Counted from the first letter of the stretch, positions 25,681-34,028 are shown. The stretch: 64,000 bases of DNA from CAWAYR01 sp050250955 (GCA_050250955.1 JBFWNR010000002.1:124001-188000), one strand, 5' to 3'. Made by a program: numbers and translations. Notes: generated by a model not told the origin, from the sequence alone.

Positions 25681-26654
25681 CAGCGCACCGCCGCCGGTTG
25701 CCCCTCGCTCTGGCGCACTTCCCGGATCACGTAGGTCGGCTTGCTCTGCGACTCGTAGTAGGTGCGCGCCATCAGCTCCGCCAGCAGCCCGAAGGTGAGG
25801 AACTGGACGCCGGTGAAGGCGAGCAGGACGCCGAGCAGCAGCAGCGGCCGGTCGGCGATCGGCTGGTGGAGCACCAGCCGGACCCAGCCGAGCCAGGCGG
25901 TGATCGCCGCGCCGGCGCCGCCGGCGATGAGGCCGAGCAGGCCGAAGATCTGCAGCGGCCGCGTCGAGTAGCTGAGCAGGAACTTCACCGTCACCAGGTC
26001 GAGGACCACGCGCACGGTGCGCGACAGGCCGTACTTGGAGGTGCCGGCGCGACGGGCGCGGTGATTGACCACGACCTCGGCGATCCGCACGCCCTGTTCG
26101 CTGGCGATGGCGGGCAGGAACCGGTGCATCTCGCCGTAGAGGCGCATCGACTTGACGATCTCGGCCCGGAAGACCTTGAGCGAACAGCCGTAGTCGTGGA
26201 GCGCCACGCCGGTCGCCCTGGAGATGAGCCAGTTGGCGATCATCGACGGCACCCGGCGCGTGACGAAGGTGTCCTTGCGCTCCTTGCGCCAGCCGCAGAC
26301 GATGTCGTAGCCCTCGTCGTCGGCCATCCGCGCCATCCGCTCGATGTCGCGAGGGTCGTTCTGCAGGTCGCCGTCGGAGGTGACGACGAGCCGGCCACGG
26401 GCGTAGGCAAAGCCGGCGGCGAATGCAGCCGTCTGGCCGAAATTGCGGCGGAACCGGATGACGCGCAGCCGCGGATCGGCGGCCTGCAGGGCGGCGAGCT
26501 GGGCGAACGAGTCGTCGGTCGAGCCGTCGTCGACGACCAGCACCTCGAAGGGCCGCCCGGTGGCGGTGAGCGCCGCCATCAGCTCGTCGTACAGCGGCCG
26601 GATGTTCGGCGACTCGTTGCGGATCGGGATGACGATCGACAGCTCTGGGGTCAT
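25680..26654 (-). CDS. family 2 glycosyltransferase with C-terminal membrane segments (GtrB/DPM-like)
   Basis: The 324-residue enzyme begins LSIVIPIRNESPNI with the GT2 fold. VVDDGSTD, TSDGDLQNDP (DxD-type) and the RRAGTSKYG loop follow, then two transmembrane helices near residues 230-300. This is the architecture of polyprenyl-phosphate glycosyltransferases such as GtrB or dolichyl-phosphate mannose synthase, which load sugars onto undecaprenyl phosphate for flipping. ATG 26654 is preferred to an upstream start because it begins the first strand. It is the first gene of the GT2-acyltransferase-asnB unit. Confidence 0.9.
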   Translation of the reverse strand: MTPELSIVIPIRNESPNIRPLYDELMAALTATGRPFEVLVVDDGSTDDSFAQLAALQAADPRLRVIRFRRNFGQTAAFAAGFAYARGRLVVTSDGDLQNDPRDIERMARMADDEGYDIVCGWRKERKDTFVTRRVPSMIANWLISRATGVALHDYGCSLKVFRAEIVKSMRLYGEMHRFLPAIASEQGVRIAEVVVNHRARRAGTSKYGLSRTVRVVLDLVTVKFLLSYSTRPLQIFGLLGLIAGGAGAAITAWLGWVRLVLHQPIADRPLLLLGVLLAFTGVQFLTFGLLAELMARTYYESQSKPTYVIREVRQSEGQPAAVR

Positions 26655-26723
26655 CGGTACGGGCGAGCGGCCCGATCCTGCAAGTATACCCTCGCAGGAT
26701 CGGGCCTGGCCGCGAGTCACCCG

Positions 26724-26744
26724 CCGGCCGGGAGCCGCCAGCCG
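26724..26744. repeat. degenerate heptamer repeat, CTAGCCG family
   Basis: CCGGCCG, GGAGCCG and CCAGCCG lie head to tail and end two bases before the barrel gene's stop codon (26746-26748). They match the 7-nt period and the AGCCG core of the arrays at 7299 and 31503, with more sequence decay. Confidence 0.5.
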
Positions 26745-26745
26745 C

Positions 26746-27441
26746 TCAGAACTTGACGTGAATCGTCGCCAGGTAGTGGAACCCGCCGAGGTCGAGCGTC
26801 GTGCCGAGGAACTCGTCGCTCAGGTCGGCCGTGGCCTTCTGCCAGCGCACTTCCCCGCCGAGCGACCACGTGTCGCCGAGCGGGACGCGGATGCCGGCGA
26901 GCGCGATGCCGCCCGTCTCGGTGCCGGTGGCGACGAACTGATCGCGGAAGATGCTGCGATCGGTGAAGTCCACGAAGTCGCCGACCTCGCTGTAGCGATA
27001 GGCGAAGAGGCCGATGCCGCCGCCGACGTAGGGCTGGACGGCCCGTGAGCGACCGAACGGCAGCAGCCGGACGGTGGCGCTGAACGGCGCGACGCGCAGC
27101 TTGAGGTCCTGCTCGATCTCGCCGCCGTCCCGGTTGACCAGCGCGTCGTAGACACTCGGCACGCTGCGGCTCGTGAAGCCGGCGCCGGCGCCGAATTCCA
27201 GGAACTCGCCGACCGGCAGCAGCCACTCCAGGCCGATCGAACCGCTGTCGAAGTCGCGGATGTCGAAGGCGAGGATCTCGCGGTTGGCGACCAGCACGTC
27301 GCCGTCGGCGCGGGCATCCTCGCCGTTCACCGCGAAGTAGCCCAGGGAGAAGTTGAGAGCCTGCTGGGCCTGTGCCGGCCGCGCCGGCAGCGCAATCGCG
27401 GCCGCCATCAGCAGCCAGGTCGTCTGGCGTACGAGACGCAT
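26746..27441 (-). CDS. outer-membrane beta-barrel protein
   Basis: The 231-residue protein has a signal peptide (hydrophobic to PAQAQ, about residue 25) and repeated amphipathic strands. GGGIGLFAYRYSEVGDF and GGEVRWQKATADL are typical OmpW/OmpA-like barrel strands. The C-terminus HVKF ends in phenylalanine, as barrel substrates of BamA do. The start at 27441 follows GGAAGGGGGA at good spacing; a longer reading would add 23 non-signal residues. The 150-nt gap upstream contains a small hairpin near 27467-27483. Function unknown. Confidence 0.68.
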   Translation of the reverse strand: MRLVRQTTWLLMAAAIALPARPAQAQQALNFSLGYFAVNGEDARADGDVLVANREILAFDIRDFDSGSIGLEWLLPVGEFLEFGAGAGFTSRSVPSVYDALVNRDGGEIEQDLKLRVAPFSATVRLLPFGRSRAVQPYVGGGIGLFAYRYSEVGDFVDFTDRSIFRDQFVATGTETGGIALAGIRVPLGDTWSLGGEVRWQKATADLSDEFLGTTLDLGGFHYLATIHVKF

Positions 27442-27591
27442 GTCGTCCCCCTTCCGGAACCGTGGCGGGCCGATCCCGCCGGGCGCATCGCTGCGCACGC
27501 CGGCCGTCATTGCACGGGCGATGCCAGGATCCGGGCGGTGAAACCTGCGGGATTACGCCCGTCTGTGGGCGCTGATTCGGGACCGCCGAGG

Positions 27592-28407
27592 TCAGCGCGT
27601 CTTGTTTGGGCGACGCTCGCGGTGGGCGCGGACCACCGCGCAGAGCGCCTCGTGGAGATGCCCGTTCGACGCCAGCAGCTGGCCACCGCCAGGGTCCCAC
27701 GGCCCGCCGTCGAGGGCACTGATCCGCCCGCCGGCCTCCTGGACCAGCAGCGCGCCGGCGCGGGTGTCCCAGCGCTGCAGCCGCTCCTCCCAGAACGCGT
27801 CCATGCGCCCGGCCGCCACCCAGCACAGGTCGATGGCGGCCGAGCCGAGGCGGCGAATCGCCCGCGCCTTGGCGACGAAGGCCGCAAACAGGCCGATCAC
27901 CTCGTCGAGCGTGGTGTGGATGTCGTAGGGGAAGCCGGTGACCAGCAGCGCGTCGATGAGCGCGGCGGTCGACGACACCCGGATTGGCGCACCGTTGCAC
28001 CACGCACCGATGCCGCGCTCGGCCGTGAACAGCTCCTGCCGGTTGGGGTCGAACACCGCGCCGACCACCGCCTCGCCGTCGACCTCGAGCGCCAGGGCCG
28101 AGCAGAAGATCGGCACGCCGTGCGCGAAGTTGGTGGTGCCGTCCAGCGGGTCGAACACCCAGCAGTGCGACTTCCCGGTGCCCCCGGCGGCGCCGAACTC
28201 TTCGCCGAGGATGTCGTGGTCGGGGAACCGTTCGGCGATCAGGGCGCGGCACATCCGCTCGATCTCGACGTCCACCTCGGTGACCAGGTCGATGGCGCCC
28301 TTCTTGTCGACCCGGACCGCCGAGCCGAAGCGGGCACGCTGGATGGCGCCGGCCCGGGTCACCACCTCGATCGCGGTGGCCAGAAAGCGGGGATCGGGCG
28401 CCGTCAC
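27592..28407 (-). CDS. inositol monophosphatase family protein
   Basis: The 271-residue phosphatase carries the three metal-site blocks: GEE in DHDILGEEFG, DPLDGTTNFAHG (metal-binding aspartates) and RWDTRAG (WDxxAG). It would hydrolyse inositol-1-phosphate or a related sugar phosphate in a Mg-dependent reaction; SuhB-like moonlighting roles are also known. The start overlaps the anti-sigma-like ATPase gene by 4 nt (ATGA), so they are co-translated. Confidence 0.92.
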   Translation of the reverse strand: MTAPDPRFLATAIEVVTRAGAIQRARFGSAVRVDKKGAIDLVTEVDVEIERMCRALIAERFPDHDILGEEFGAAGGTGKSHCWVFDPLDGTTNFAHGVPIFCSALALEVDGEAVVGAVFDPNRQELFTAERGIGAWCNGAPIRVSSTAALIDALLVTGFPYDIHTTLDEVIGLFAAFVAKARAIRRLGSAAIDLCWVAAGRMDAFWEERLQRWDTRAGALLVQEAGGRISALDGGPWDPGGGQLLASNGHLHEALCAVVRAHRERRPNKTR

Positions 28408-28847
28408 GACGCCGCGGCGAGCCGTTTGACCATCCGCACTTCCATCCCGCCTTCCGGCATCCGCCGCAGCGCCACGTCGTCCATGAACGAACGAATGAGG
28501 AAGATGCCGCGGCCGCTGGACTTCAGCAGGTTCTCCGGGGCGAGGGGATCGGCCACCGCGTCGGGATCGAAACCCTCACCCTGATCGCGGACCAGGATGA
28601 CGAGTTCCGACGGATGGTCGGCCGGCGAGGTCGTGAACTCCACCTTCACCCGCTTGGACTCGTCGCCCTTGTTGCCGTGCTTCATGGCGTTGGCCACCGA
28701 CTCGCGCACGGCGATGCTGATCCAGTGCAGCGCGTCCTCGTCGAAGCCGACCATCTTCGACATGTGACTGCACACCACCTCGACGAAGTCGAGCATGTCG
28801 AACTCGCTGCCGATGTCGAGACGGACGGTGTGGCTGGCGAGGGTCAT
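28404..28847 (-). CDS. HATPase_c anti-sigma-type serine kinase (RsbW-like)
   Basis: The 147-residue protein matches GHKL ATPases of the RsbW/SpoIIAB type. The N-box is AVRESVANAMKHGNKG, the G1 box is LVRDQGEGFDPDAV and the G2 box is SSGRGIFLIRSFMDD. Such proteins phosphorylate anti-anti-sigma factors or bind sigma factors, though many stand-alone bacterial copies have unknown partners. No STAS-domain partner is nearby. ATG 28847 is chosen because the first strand begins there. The upstream plus-strand AGTATA (28894-28899) reads TATACT as a minus-strand -10 candidate. Confidence 0.87.
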   Translation of the reverse strand: MTLASHTVRLDIGSEFDMLDFVEVVCSHMSKMVGFDEDALHWISIAVRESVANAMKHGNKGDESKRVKVEFTTSPADHPSELVILVRDQGEGFDPDAVADPLAPENLLKSSGRGIFLIRSFMDDVALRRMPEGGMEVRMVKRLAAAS

Positions 28848-28916
28848 GCGGCCGGACGGACCACCGGGGCGGCTGGCTTCATGCGACGCCCCCAGTATAC
28901 GCGGCGCGGCGGCGCG

Positions 28917-28946
28917 TTGCCGCAGGAGAGACCGCCTGACTATAGT
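28917..28946 (+). promoter_or_regulatory. aroA promoter: TTGCCG, 18-nt spacer, TATAGT
   Basis: TTGCCG (28917-28922) and TATAGT (28941-28946) are followed by just 7 nt before the aroA ATG at 28954. The transcript would be leaderless or have a 1-2 nt leader. A GGAGAG lies inside the spacer and would not be transcribed. Confidence 0.6.
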
Positions 28947-28953
28947 GAACCGC

Positions 28954-30258
28954 ATGACCGTCGCCCGTGCGACCGAGGTGCGGCCGGCGCGGGCCCTCCG
29001 AGGGACCGTCGCCGTCCCCTCCGACAAGTCGATTGCCCACCGCTACGCACTCGTCGCCGCCCTGGCCGACGGCGTCACCACCGTCGATCGCTACTCGACC
29101 GGGGCCGACTGTCTGTCCTCGCTCAGCTGCCTCGAAGCGCTCGGCGTGGCGGTGGAGCGCCGGCACACCGCGGACGGCCTCCAGGTCCGGATCGCCGGCA
29201 CCGGCGGCCGCCTCGGCGCGCCGGCCGGCGACGTGGACTGCGGCAACTCGGGGACCACGATGCGGCTGCTGGCCGGCCTGCTGGCCGCGGCGCCGATCAC
29301 CGCCCGGCTGGTCGGCGATGCCTCGCTGTCGGGCCGGCCGATGCGTCGCGTCATCGCGCCGTTGACGGCGATGGGCGCCCACATCGTCGCGGCCGACGGC
29401 GGCCGGCCGCCGCTGGTCGTCACCGGCGGTCCGCTGGTCGGCATCGAGCATACGCCCGAGGTGCCGAGCGCCCAGATCAAGAGCGCCGTGCTGCTGGCGG
29501 GCCTGCGCGCCGCCGGCGCGACCACGGTGGTCGAGCCGTCGCCGACCCGCGACCACACCGAGCGGGCGCTGGCGGCGTTCGGCGTGGCGGTGGACACCTC
29601 GGTGCCGGGCCGTCTCACGGTCCGCGGCGGCGCCCGCCTCTCGGGCGGACTGCACCTGCGGGTCCCCGGCGACCCGTCGGCGTGCACGTTCCTGGGCGTG
29701 GCGGCCGCCGGCCTGCCAGGGTCGTGGATCGAGGTCCGCGACCTCGGCCTCAACCCGACGCGAACCGCCCTGTTCGACGTCCTGCGCCGCGCCGGGGCCG
29801 ACGTGACGGTGACGCCGGAGGACGTCTGGCACGGTGAGCCGGTCGGCACGGTGCGCATCGCCGCCGGCGAGCTCGGCGACGTGGTGATCACCCCCGACGA
29901 GGTGCCGCTGCTCATCGACGAGTTGCCGGCGCTCGCCGCGCTGGCGACCTTCGGGGGGTCGTGCGCGGTGCGCGGCGCCGCCGAACTGCGCGTCAAGGAG
30001 AGCGACCGCATCGCCGCGCTGGTCGACGGGCTGCGCACGATGGGCGCCGACGCCGACGAATTCGCCGATGGCTTCACCGTCCGCGGCAGCCGACGGCTCA
30101 CCGGCGGGGCCGTCGACGCCCACCACGACCACCGGCTGGCGATGGCCTTCGCCGTCGCCGCCCTGGGGGCCACCGGCCCGACCACGATCCAGGGTGCCGA
30201 GGTTGCCGCGGTGTCGTTCCCGCAGTTCTTCGCGACCCTCGACGGGCTGCGCGCGTGA
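28954..30258 (+). CDS. aroA: 3-phosphoshikimate 1-carboxyvinyltransferase (EPSP synthase)
   Basis: AroA joins phosphoenolpyruvate to shikimate-3-phosphate, the sixth step of aromatic amino-acid synthesis. The 434-residue protein has VAVPSDKSIAHR near its N-terminus, GNSGTTMRLLAGLL, SAQIKSAVLLAGL, the RVKESDRIAAL motif and VDAHHDHRLAMAFAV. The GNSGTTMR form in place of GNAGTxxR resembles the Gram-positive-like EPSPS class, associated with glyphosate tolerance in some members, but tolerance is not shown here. The stop overlaps aroK's GTG (GTGA). Confidence 0.95.
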   Translation: MTVARATEVRPARALRGTVAVPSDKSIAHRYALVAALADGVTTVDRYSTGADCLSSLSCLEALGVAVERRHTADGLQVRIAGTGGRLGAPAGDVDCGNSGTTMRLLAGLLAAAPITARLVGDASLSGRPMRRVIAPLTAMGAHIVAADGGRPPLVVTGGPLVGIEHTPEVPSAQIKSAVLLAGLRAAGATTVVEPSPTRDHTERALAAFGVAVDTSVPGRLTVRGGARLSGGLHLRVPGDPSACTFLGVAAAGLPGSWIEVRDLGLNPTRTALFDVLRRAGADVTVTPEDVWHGEPVGTVRIAAGELGDVVITPDEVPLLIDELPALAALATFGGSCAVRGAAELRVKESDRIAALVDGLRTMGADADEFADGFTVRGSRRLTGGAVDAHHDHRLAMAFAVAALGATGPTTIQGAEVAAVSFPQFFATLDGLRA

Positions 30259-30755
30259 CCGCGGACAAGGTCTACCTGTGGGGGTTCATGGGCGCCGGCA
30301 AGTCGACGGTGGCCAAGGCGTTGGCGCGCCGCCTCGACTGGCGGGTCGAGGACGTCGACGCCCGGATCGAGCGCCAGGAGCAGCGCGACGTCGCCAGCAT
30401 CTTCCGCCAGTCGGGGGAATCGTATTTCCGGGCCGCCGAACGCCAGACGCTGCTCGACCTGCTGCCCGAACGCGGCGTGGTCGTCGCGACCGGCGGCGGC
30501 ACCCCGGTCGATCCGGCCAACCGCGCCCTGATGCTGCGCGACGGTGCCGTGGTGTGGCTGGACCTGCCCTTCGACCGGGTCGTCGACCGCATCCCGCCCG
30601 ACGGCCGCCGGCCGCTGGCCGCCGACCGCGGTGAGATGGAGCGGCTCTATAATCAACGCCTCGTGGCGTATCAGCAGGCGCACGTCCGCGTCGACGTCTC
30701 GCGCGCGGCGGTCGACGACGTGGTCGATCGCATCATCGACTGGCTCAGGCACTGA
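30255..30755 (+). CDS. aroK: shikimate kinase
   Basis: AroK phosphorylates shikimate, the step before AroA. The 166-residue protein has the P-loop GFMGAGKST, the substrate aspartate in VEDVDARIE, SGESYFRAAE with its conserved arginine, the GGG loop (ATGGGTPVD) and the lid RRPLAADR. It begins at GTG 30255, overlapping the aroA stop, so pathway-neighbouring enzymes are translationally coupled. The phosphoesterase gene overlaps its stop by one base. Confidence 0.95.
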   Translation: MTADKVYLWGFMGAGKSTVAKALARRLDWRVEDVDARIERQEQRDVASIFRQSGESYFRAAERQTLLDLLPERGVVVATGGGTPVDPANRALMLRDGAVVWLDLPFDRVVDRIPPDGRRPLAADRGEMERLYNQRLVAYQQAHVRVDVSRAAVDDVVDRIIDWLRH

Positions 30756-31495
30756 TGCGCTACCTGGTGCTCAGCGACGTCCACGCCAACCTCGAGGCGC
30801 TGGAGACGGTGCTCGACGCCGCCGCCGCGATCCCCCACGACCGCGTGCTGGTGCTCGGCGACATGGTCGGCTACGGCGCCGATCCCAACGCCGTCGTCGA
30901 GCGGATCCGCGCCATCGCGCCGTTCGCCGTCATCCGCGGCAACCACGACAAGGTCGGTGCCGGTCTCGAGCCGTCGGACGCCTTCAACACGGTGGCGCGC
31001 ACCGCCATCCGCTGGACCTACGAAGCCTTGAGCGACGACAACCGGGACTGGCTGGCCGAGCTGCCGTCGGGCCCGATCGCCGTCGACGACCTGCTGGAGA
31101 TCTGCCACGGCACCCCGTTCGACGAGGACGCCTACGTGTTCGACGAGGCCGACGTGCTGCGCTCGATGCAGGCCGCCAGCCGCCGCGTGTGTCTGTTCGG
31201 CCACACCCATGTCCAGGTGGGCTATCGCCTGGCCCAGGCATCGCTGACCCTCGAGACCGCCGATTCGCGCCGGCCGCTGCCGGTCGGGCTCGGTGACGGC
31301 CACTACCTCATCAACCCGGGGTCGGTCGGCCAGCCGCGCGACGGCGATCCACGGGCCGGATTCGCGGTCTACGACGCCGGGGCGCGCGTCGTCGAGATCC
31401 ACCGCGTTGCCTACCCGGTCGAGCGGACCCAGGCACGAATCCGCCAGGCTGGACTGCCCGAGGCATTGGCGCAGCGCCTGGCGATCGGGCGCTGA
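30755..31495 (+). CDS. metallophosphoesterase (YfcE/MJ0936-like)
   Basis: The 246-residue calcineurin-like phosphoesterase has all metal-binding blocks in order: SDVHAN near residue 7, GDMVGYG, GNHDKV, CHGTP and GHTHVQ. These proteins hydrolyse phosphodiesters, nucleotides or phosphoproteins using a binuclear centre. It is the third gene of the aroA-aroK unit (TGATG overlap), but its substrate is unrelated by sequence to shikimate metabolism. It converges with the ccm operon. Confidence 0.9.
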   Translation: MRYLVLSDVHANLEALETVLDAAAAIPHDRVLVLGDMVGYGADPNAVVERIRAIAPFAVIRGNHDKVGAGLEPSDAFNTVARTAIRWTYEALSDDNRDWLAELPSGPIAVDDLLEICHGTPFDEDAYVFDEADVLRSMQAASRRVCLFGHTHVQVGYRLAQASLTLETADSRRPLPVGLGDGHYLINPGSVGQPRDGDPRAGFAVYDAGARVVEIHRVAYPVERTQARIRQAGLPEALAQRLAIGR

Positions 31496-31502
31496 CGATT
31501 GA

Positions 31503-31530
31503 CGAGCCGCTAGCCGCCAGGCGCTGGCGG
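31503..31530. repeat. heptanucleotide tandem repeat, CTAGCCG family (four degenerate copies)
   Basis: CGAGCCG, CTAGCCG, CCAGGCG and CTGGCGG lie head to tail between the phosphoesterase stop and the microprotein. The microprotein's stop codon (minus-strand TAG at 31512-31510) is inside the second copy. Confidence 0.65.
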
Positions 31531-31686
31531 CGGCGTTCTCCTGGCCCTGTCTTCACGCCGCCGTCTGTCCATCGCCATCGCATCGGCGGCGGCGCGCGAG
31601 CCGAGCACCCAGCCGATCACGATGCCGACCAGCAGGACGACCGGGATGTAGATGAAGTGGCCGGCGGTGGGCGTGCCGATCTCCAT
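31510..31686 (-). CDS. 58-residue single-span membrane microprotein at the end of the ccm operon
   Basis: Reading from ATG 31686 gives 58 codons and a TAG stop. The product starts MEIGTPTAGHFIY and continues into a hydrophobic span (about residues 12-29: IPVVLLVGIVIGWVLGS). It ends in a strongly basic stretch (about 40-51) and a Pro/Gly tail. It begins 3 nt after the ccmD stop, so it is almost certainly co-transcribed. The layout (short N-terminus out, one helix, basic cytoplasmic tail) resembles CcmD, but it lacks CcmD's conserved aromatic residues. It might help assemble the CcmABC complex; this is inference. The 3' end overlaps a heptamer repeat. Confidence 0.6.
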   Translation of the reverse strand: MEIGTPTAGHFIYIPVVLLVGIVIGWVLGSRAAADAMAMDRRRREDRARRTPPPAPGG

Positions 31687-31689
31687 CGC

Positions 31690-31956
31690 TCAGTCCTTCT
31701 TGCCCTCGAGCCTGGCGATCTCGCGCTCGGCGGCCTGGAGCCGCCGGCCCAGCGACCAGACGTAGGCGAAGACGGCGACCCAGACGAAGCCGTAGGCGGT
31801 CGCCACCAGCGTGATGGCGGGAATCTGCTCTTCGGGCGGCACCTCGGAGATCGGCACGAACTCGTCGGTGGGCGGCTGGGGCTGGGCCGCCGCCAGCGGC
31901 GCCGACAGCGCCACCACCAGCAGCAGACCGCAGGTCACGCGCAGGTATCGCATCAT
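31690..31956 (-). CDS. ccmD: CcmD family haem-exporter subunit with a long N-terminal signal region
   Basis: The 88-residue protein has a signal-like N-terminus (about 8-24) followed by a periplasmic acidic segment. The CcmD core is AYGFVWVAVFAYVWSLGRR with a trailing amphipathic helix (LQAAEREIARLE). Classical CcmD is shorter (about 60-70 residues) and lacks the signal peptide. CcmD helps release holo-CcmE from the CcmABC complex. ATG 31956 overlaps ccmC's stop (TGATG); a second ATG follows immediately. Confidence 0.8.
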   Translation of the reverse strand: MMRYLRVTCGLLLVVALSAPLAAAQPQPPTDEFVPISEVPPEEQIPAITLVATAYGFVWVAVFAYVWSLGRRLQAAEREIARLEGKKD

Positions 31957-32630
31957 CACGCTTCGTCCTGGGCCAGGTAGAGCCCGTCGATCCGCCAGCG
32001 CTGGCGTTCCAGCCCGGCCCGCAGCGACAGCAGCGCCAGGAACAGCAGCAGGAACGCCACGACACAGAACCACAGCGGGCGGCCCATCTCCACCGGCAGG
32101 GTCGGCACGACCGAGGTCTTGGGGTGCAGCGTCCGCCAGTAGTTGACCGAGACGTAGATGAACGGGACGTTGGCCATCCCGAAGACGGCCAGTCCGGCGG
32201 CGAGCTTCTCCGACCCGGGGCCGCCGAAGCGCCGCAGGATCAGGTAGGCCACGAAGATGAGGAAGGTCATCAGGCTCGAGGTGAGCCGGGCATCCCACAC
32301 CCACCACACGCCCCAGGCCTTTCGGGCCCACAACGGCCCGGTGACCAGCGCCAGCAGCCCGAAGAGCACGGCCAGTTCGGCGGCGGCCACCGCCGTCGCG
32401 TCGGAGGCCTGGCGGTTGCCGAACAGGAACCGGGCGCTGGCCACGCCGGCGACGATGGCGGCGAGCAGGAACATCCACGCCGACGGCATGTGGAAGAAGT
32501 AGATCTTGTAGACGAGGCCCATCGTCGCCTCGTAGGGCGCGGCGTCGATGATCCACGGCGCCGCCGCGAACATCGCCGTCGCCAGCGCCAGTTCCGCCTT
32601 CACCGCGCCTGTCACCACTCCCCCTTCCAC
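31956..32630 (-). CDS. ccmC: haem exporter/loader CcmC
   Basis: CcmC binds haem in the membrane and attaches it to CcmE. This approximately 224-residue protein has six hydrophobic segments and the tryptophan-rich WWD domain WGVWWVWDARLTSS between flanking histidines. Several GTG codons compete at 32630, 32618 and 32615; the GAAGGGGGA between them would be a better ribosome-binding site for one of the later pair. It is preceded by ccmB after 13 nt. Confidence 0.92.
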   Translation of the reverse strand: MEGGVVTGAVKAELALATAMFAAAPWIIDAAPYEATMGLVYKIYFFHMPSAWMFLLAAIVAGVASARFLFGNRQASDATAVAAAELAVLFGLLALVTGPLWARKAWGVWWVWDARLTSSLMTFLIFVAYLILRRFGGPGSEKLAAGLAVFGMANVPFIYVSVNYWRTLHPKTSVVPTLPVEMGRPLWFCVVAFLLLFLALLSLRAGLERQRWRIDGLYLAQDEA

Positions 32631-32643
32631 CGCATCGAGTCCG

Positions 32644-33327
32644 TCAGTCGGTCATCACCGGCTCGAACGTCCACAACGCCAGCGTGACGAACACGACGTC
32701 GAAGAACGTGAGCAGCGCCAGCCAGAACTGCGCCAGCCCGTGGTCGGGCGTGGCCTGGAAGAGCGCCGCGGTGCCGCGAACCCCGGCAATCATGACCGGA
32801 ACCGTCATCGGATACAACAGCACCGGCAGCAGCACGTCGCGGCTGCGCGCCCGTACCAGCATGGCGGCAAAGAGAGTGCCGACCGCCGCGAAGCCGAGCG
32901 TACCGGCGGCCAGGAGCGCCGCCAGCCAGCCGAGGGTGGCGAACACCGGCGCCTGGAAGAACAAGCCCACCAGCGGCACCAGCACCGCCTCGACGATCGC
33001 CAGCAGCAGCAGGATGCCGGCCAGCTTGCCGGCGTAGATCGCCGGCCGATCGGCCGGCGCCAGCAGCAGCGCGCGGAGCGTGTCGGCCTGACGTTCGCGC
33101 TCGAAGGTGCGGCCCAGCGCCAGCGTGCCCGAGAACGACACCGCGATCCACAGGATGGCCGCGGCGACGTCATCGAGCGGCGCGCCCTCCTTCACCAGAC
33201 CGAAGGCGAAGATGAGCACCACCGTGACGGCGAAGAACAGGGTCGTCGACAGCACCTCGAGGCTGCGCACCTCCACGGTGAGGTCTTTGCGCACGACCAG
33301 CCACGCGACCCGGAAGAAGCCGCTCAC
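32644..33327 (-). CDS. ccmB: haem exporter subunit CcmB
   Basis: CcmB is the membrane partner of ATPase CcmA. The 227-residue protein has six hydrophobic segments, the cytoplasmic RTFERERQADTLRALLLAP loop typical of CcmB, and YPMTVPVMIAG. GTG at 33327 overlaps the ccmA stop (GTGA). Operon order A-B-C-D is the classic System I arrangement. Confidence 0.92.
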   Translation of the reverse strand: MSGFFRVAWLVVRKDLTVEVRSLEVLSTTLFFAVTVVLIFAFGLVKEGAPLDDVAAAILWIAVSFSGTLALGRTFERERQADTLRALLLAPADRPAIYAGKLAGILLLLAIVEAVLVPLVGLFFQAPVFATLGWLAALLAAGTLGFAAVGTLFAAMLVRARSRDVLLPVLLYPMTVPVMIAGVRGTAALFQATPDHGLAQFWLALLTFFDVVFVTLALWTFEPVMTD

Positions 33328-34028
33328 GCCATCGCCTCGCGATAGCGATCCCGCAACGCCCCGCCCGGCCCCGGCGCCGTCGGCTCGACCCGGCGGCCGC
33401 CGCGCAGGAAGATGGTCGTGGTCAGCAGACCGTCGACGACGTCGAGGTCGTGCGTCGCCAGCACGGTGATGACGCCGCGCTGCTGCGCCTCGCGCAGCCG
33501 GCCGACCAGGGCCGCCGCCGAGGCCTGGTCGAGCCCCGTGAACGGCTCGTCGAGCAGCAGCAGGCGCGGCGCGTGCAGGAGGGCGCGCTCGAGCGCCACG
33601 CGCTGGCGCATACCGCGCGACAGCGACGACACGGCGTCGCCGGCGCGGGCCGCCAACCCGGCTCGTTCCAGGGCGCGGCCGGCCTCGCCACGGGCATCGG
33701 TCACCCCGTAGAGGCGGCCGAAGAACTCCAGGTTCTCGTGCGCGCTCAGTTCGGGATACAGGAACAGGTCGTGGCCGAGCATGCCGATGCGGGCCCGCAG
33801 CGCCGCCCGATCGTCGCCGCCCACGGCGCCGTAGGCGACATGGCCGGTCGACGGCGCCAGCAGGGTGCCGAGAATCGCCAGCAGCGTCGATTTGCCGGCG
33901 CCGTTGGGGCCGAGCAGCCCGACGATCTCCCCGGCCGCGGCGGCGAACGAGATCTCGGCCAGGGCCTTGCGCCGGCCGTAGTGCCGGCCGACCCGCACCG
34001 CCTCGACGCGGTCGAAGTCGGCGGTCAC
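33324..34028 (-). CDS. ccmA: haem exporter ATP-binding protein CcmA
   Basis: The 234-residue ABC ATPase has Walker A GPNGAGKST, the signature SSLSRGMRQRVALERAL, Walker B RLLLLDEPFTGLD and the H-loop ATHD. In the CcmABCD complex it uses ATP hydrolysis to release haem-loaded CcmE. The SRGM form of the signature is usual for CcmA. GTG 34028 overlaps the preceding stop (GTGA). Confidence 0.93.
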   Translation of the reverse strand: MTADFDRVEAVRVGRHYGRRKALAEISFAAAAGEIVGLLGPNGAGKSTLLAILGTLLAPSTGHVAYGAVGGDDRAALRARIGMLGHDLFLYPELSAHENLEFFGRLYGVTDARGEAGRALERAGLAARAGDAVSSLSRGMRQRVALERALLHAPRLLLLDEPFTGLDQASAAALVGRLREAQQRGVITVLATHDLDVVDGLLTTTIFLRGGRRVEPTAPGPGGALRDRYREAMA

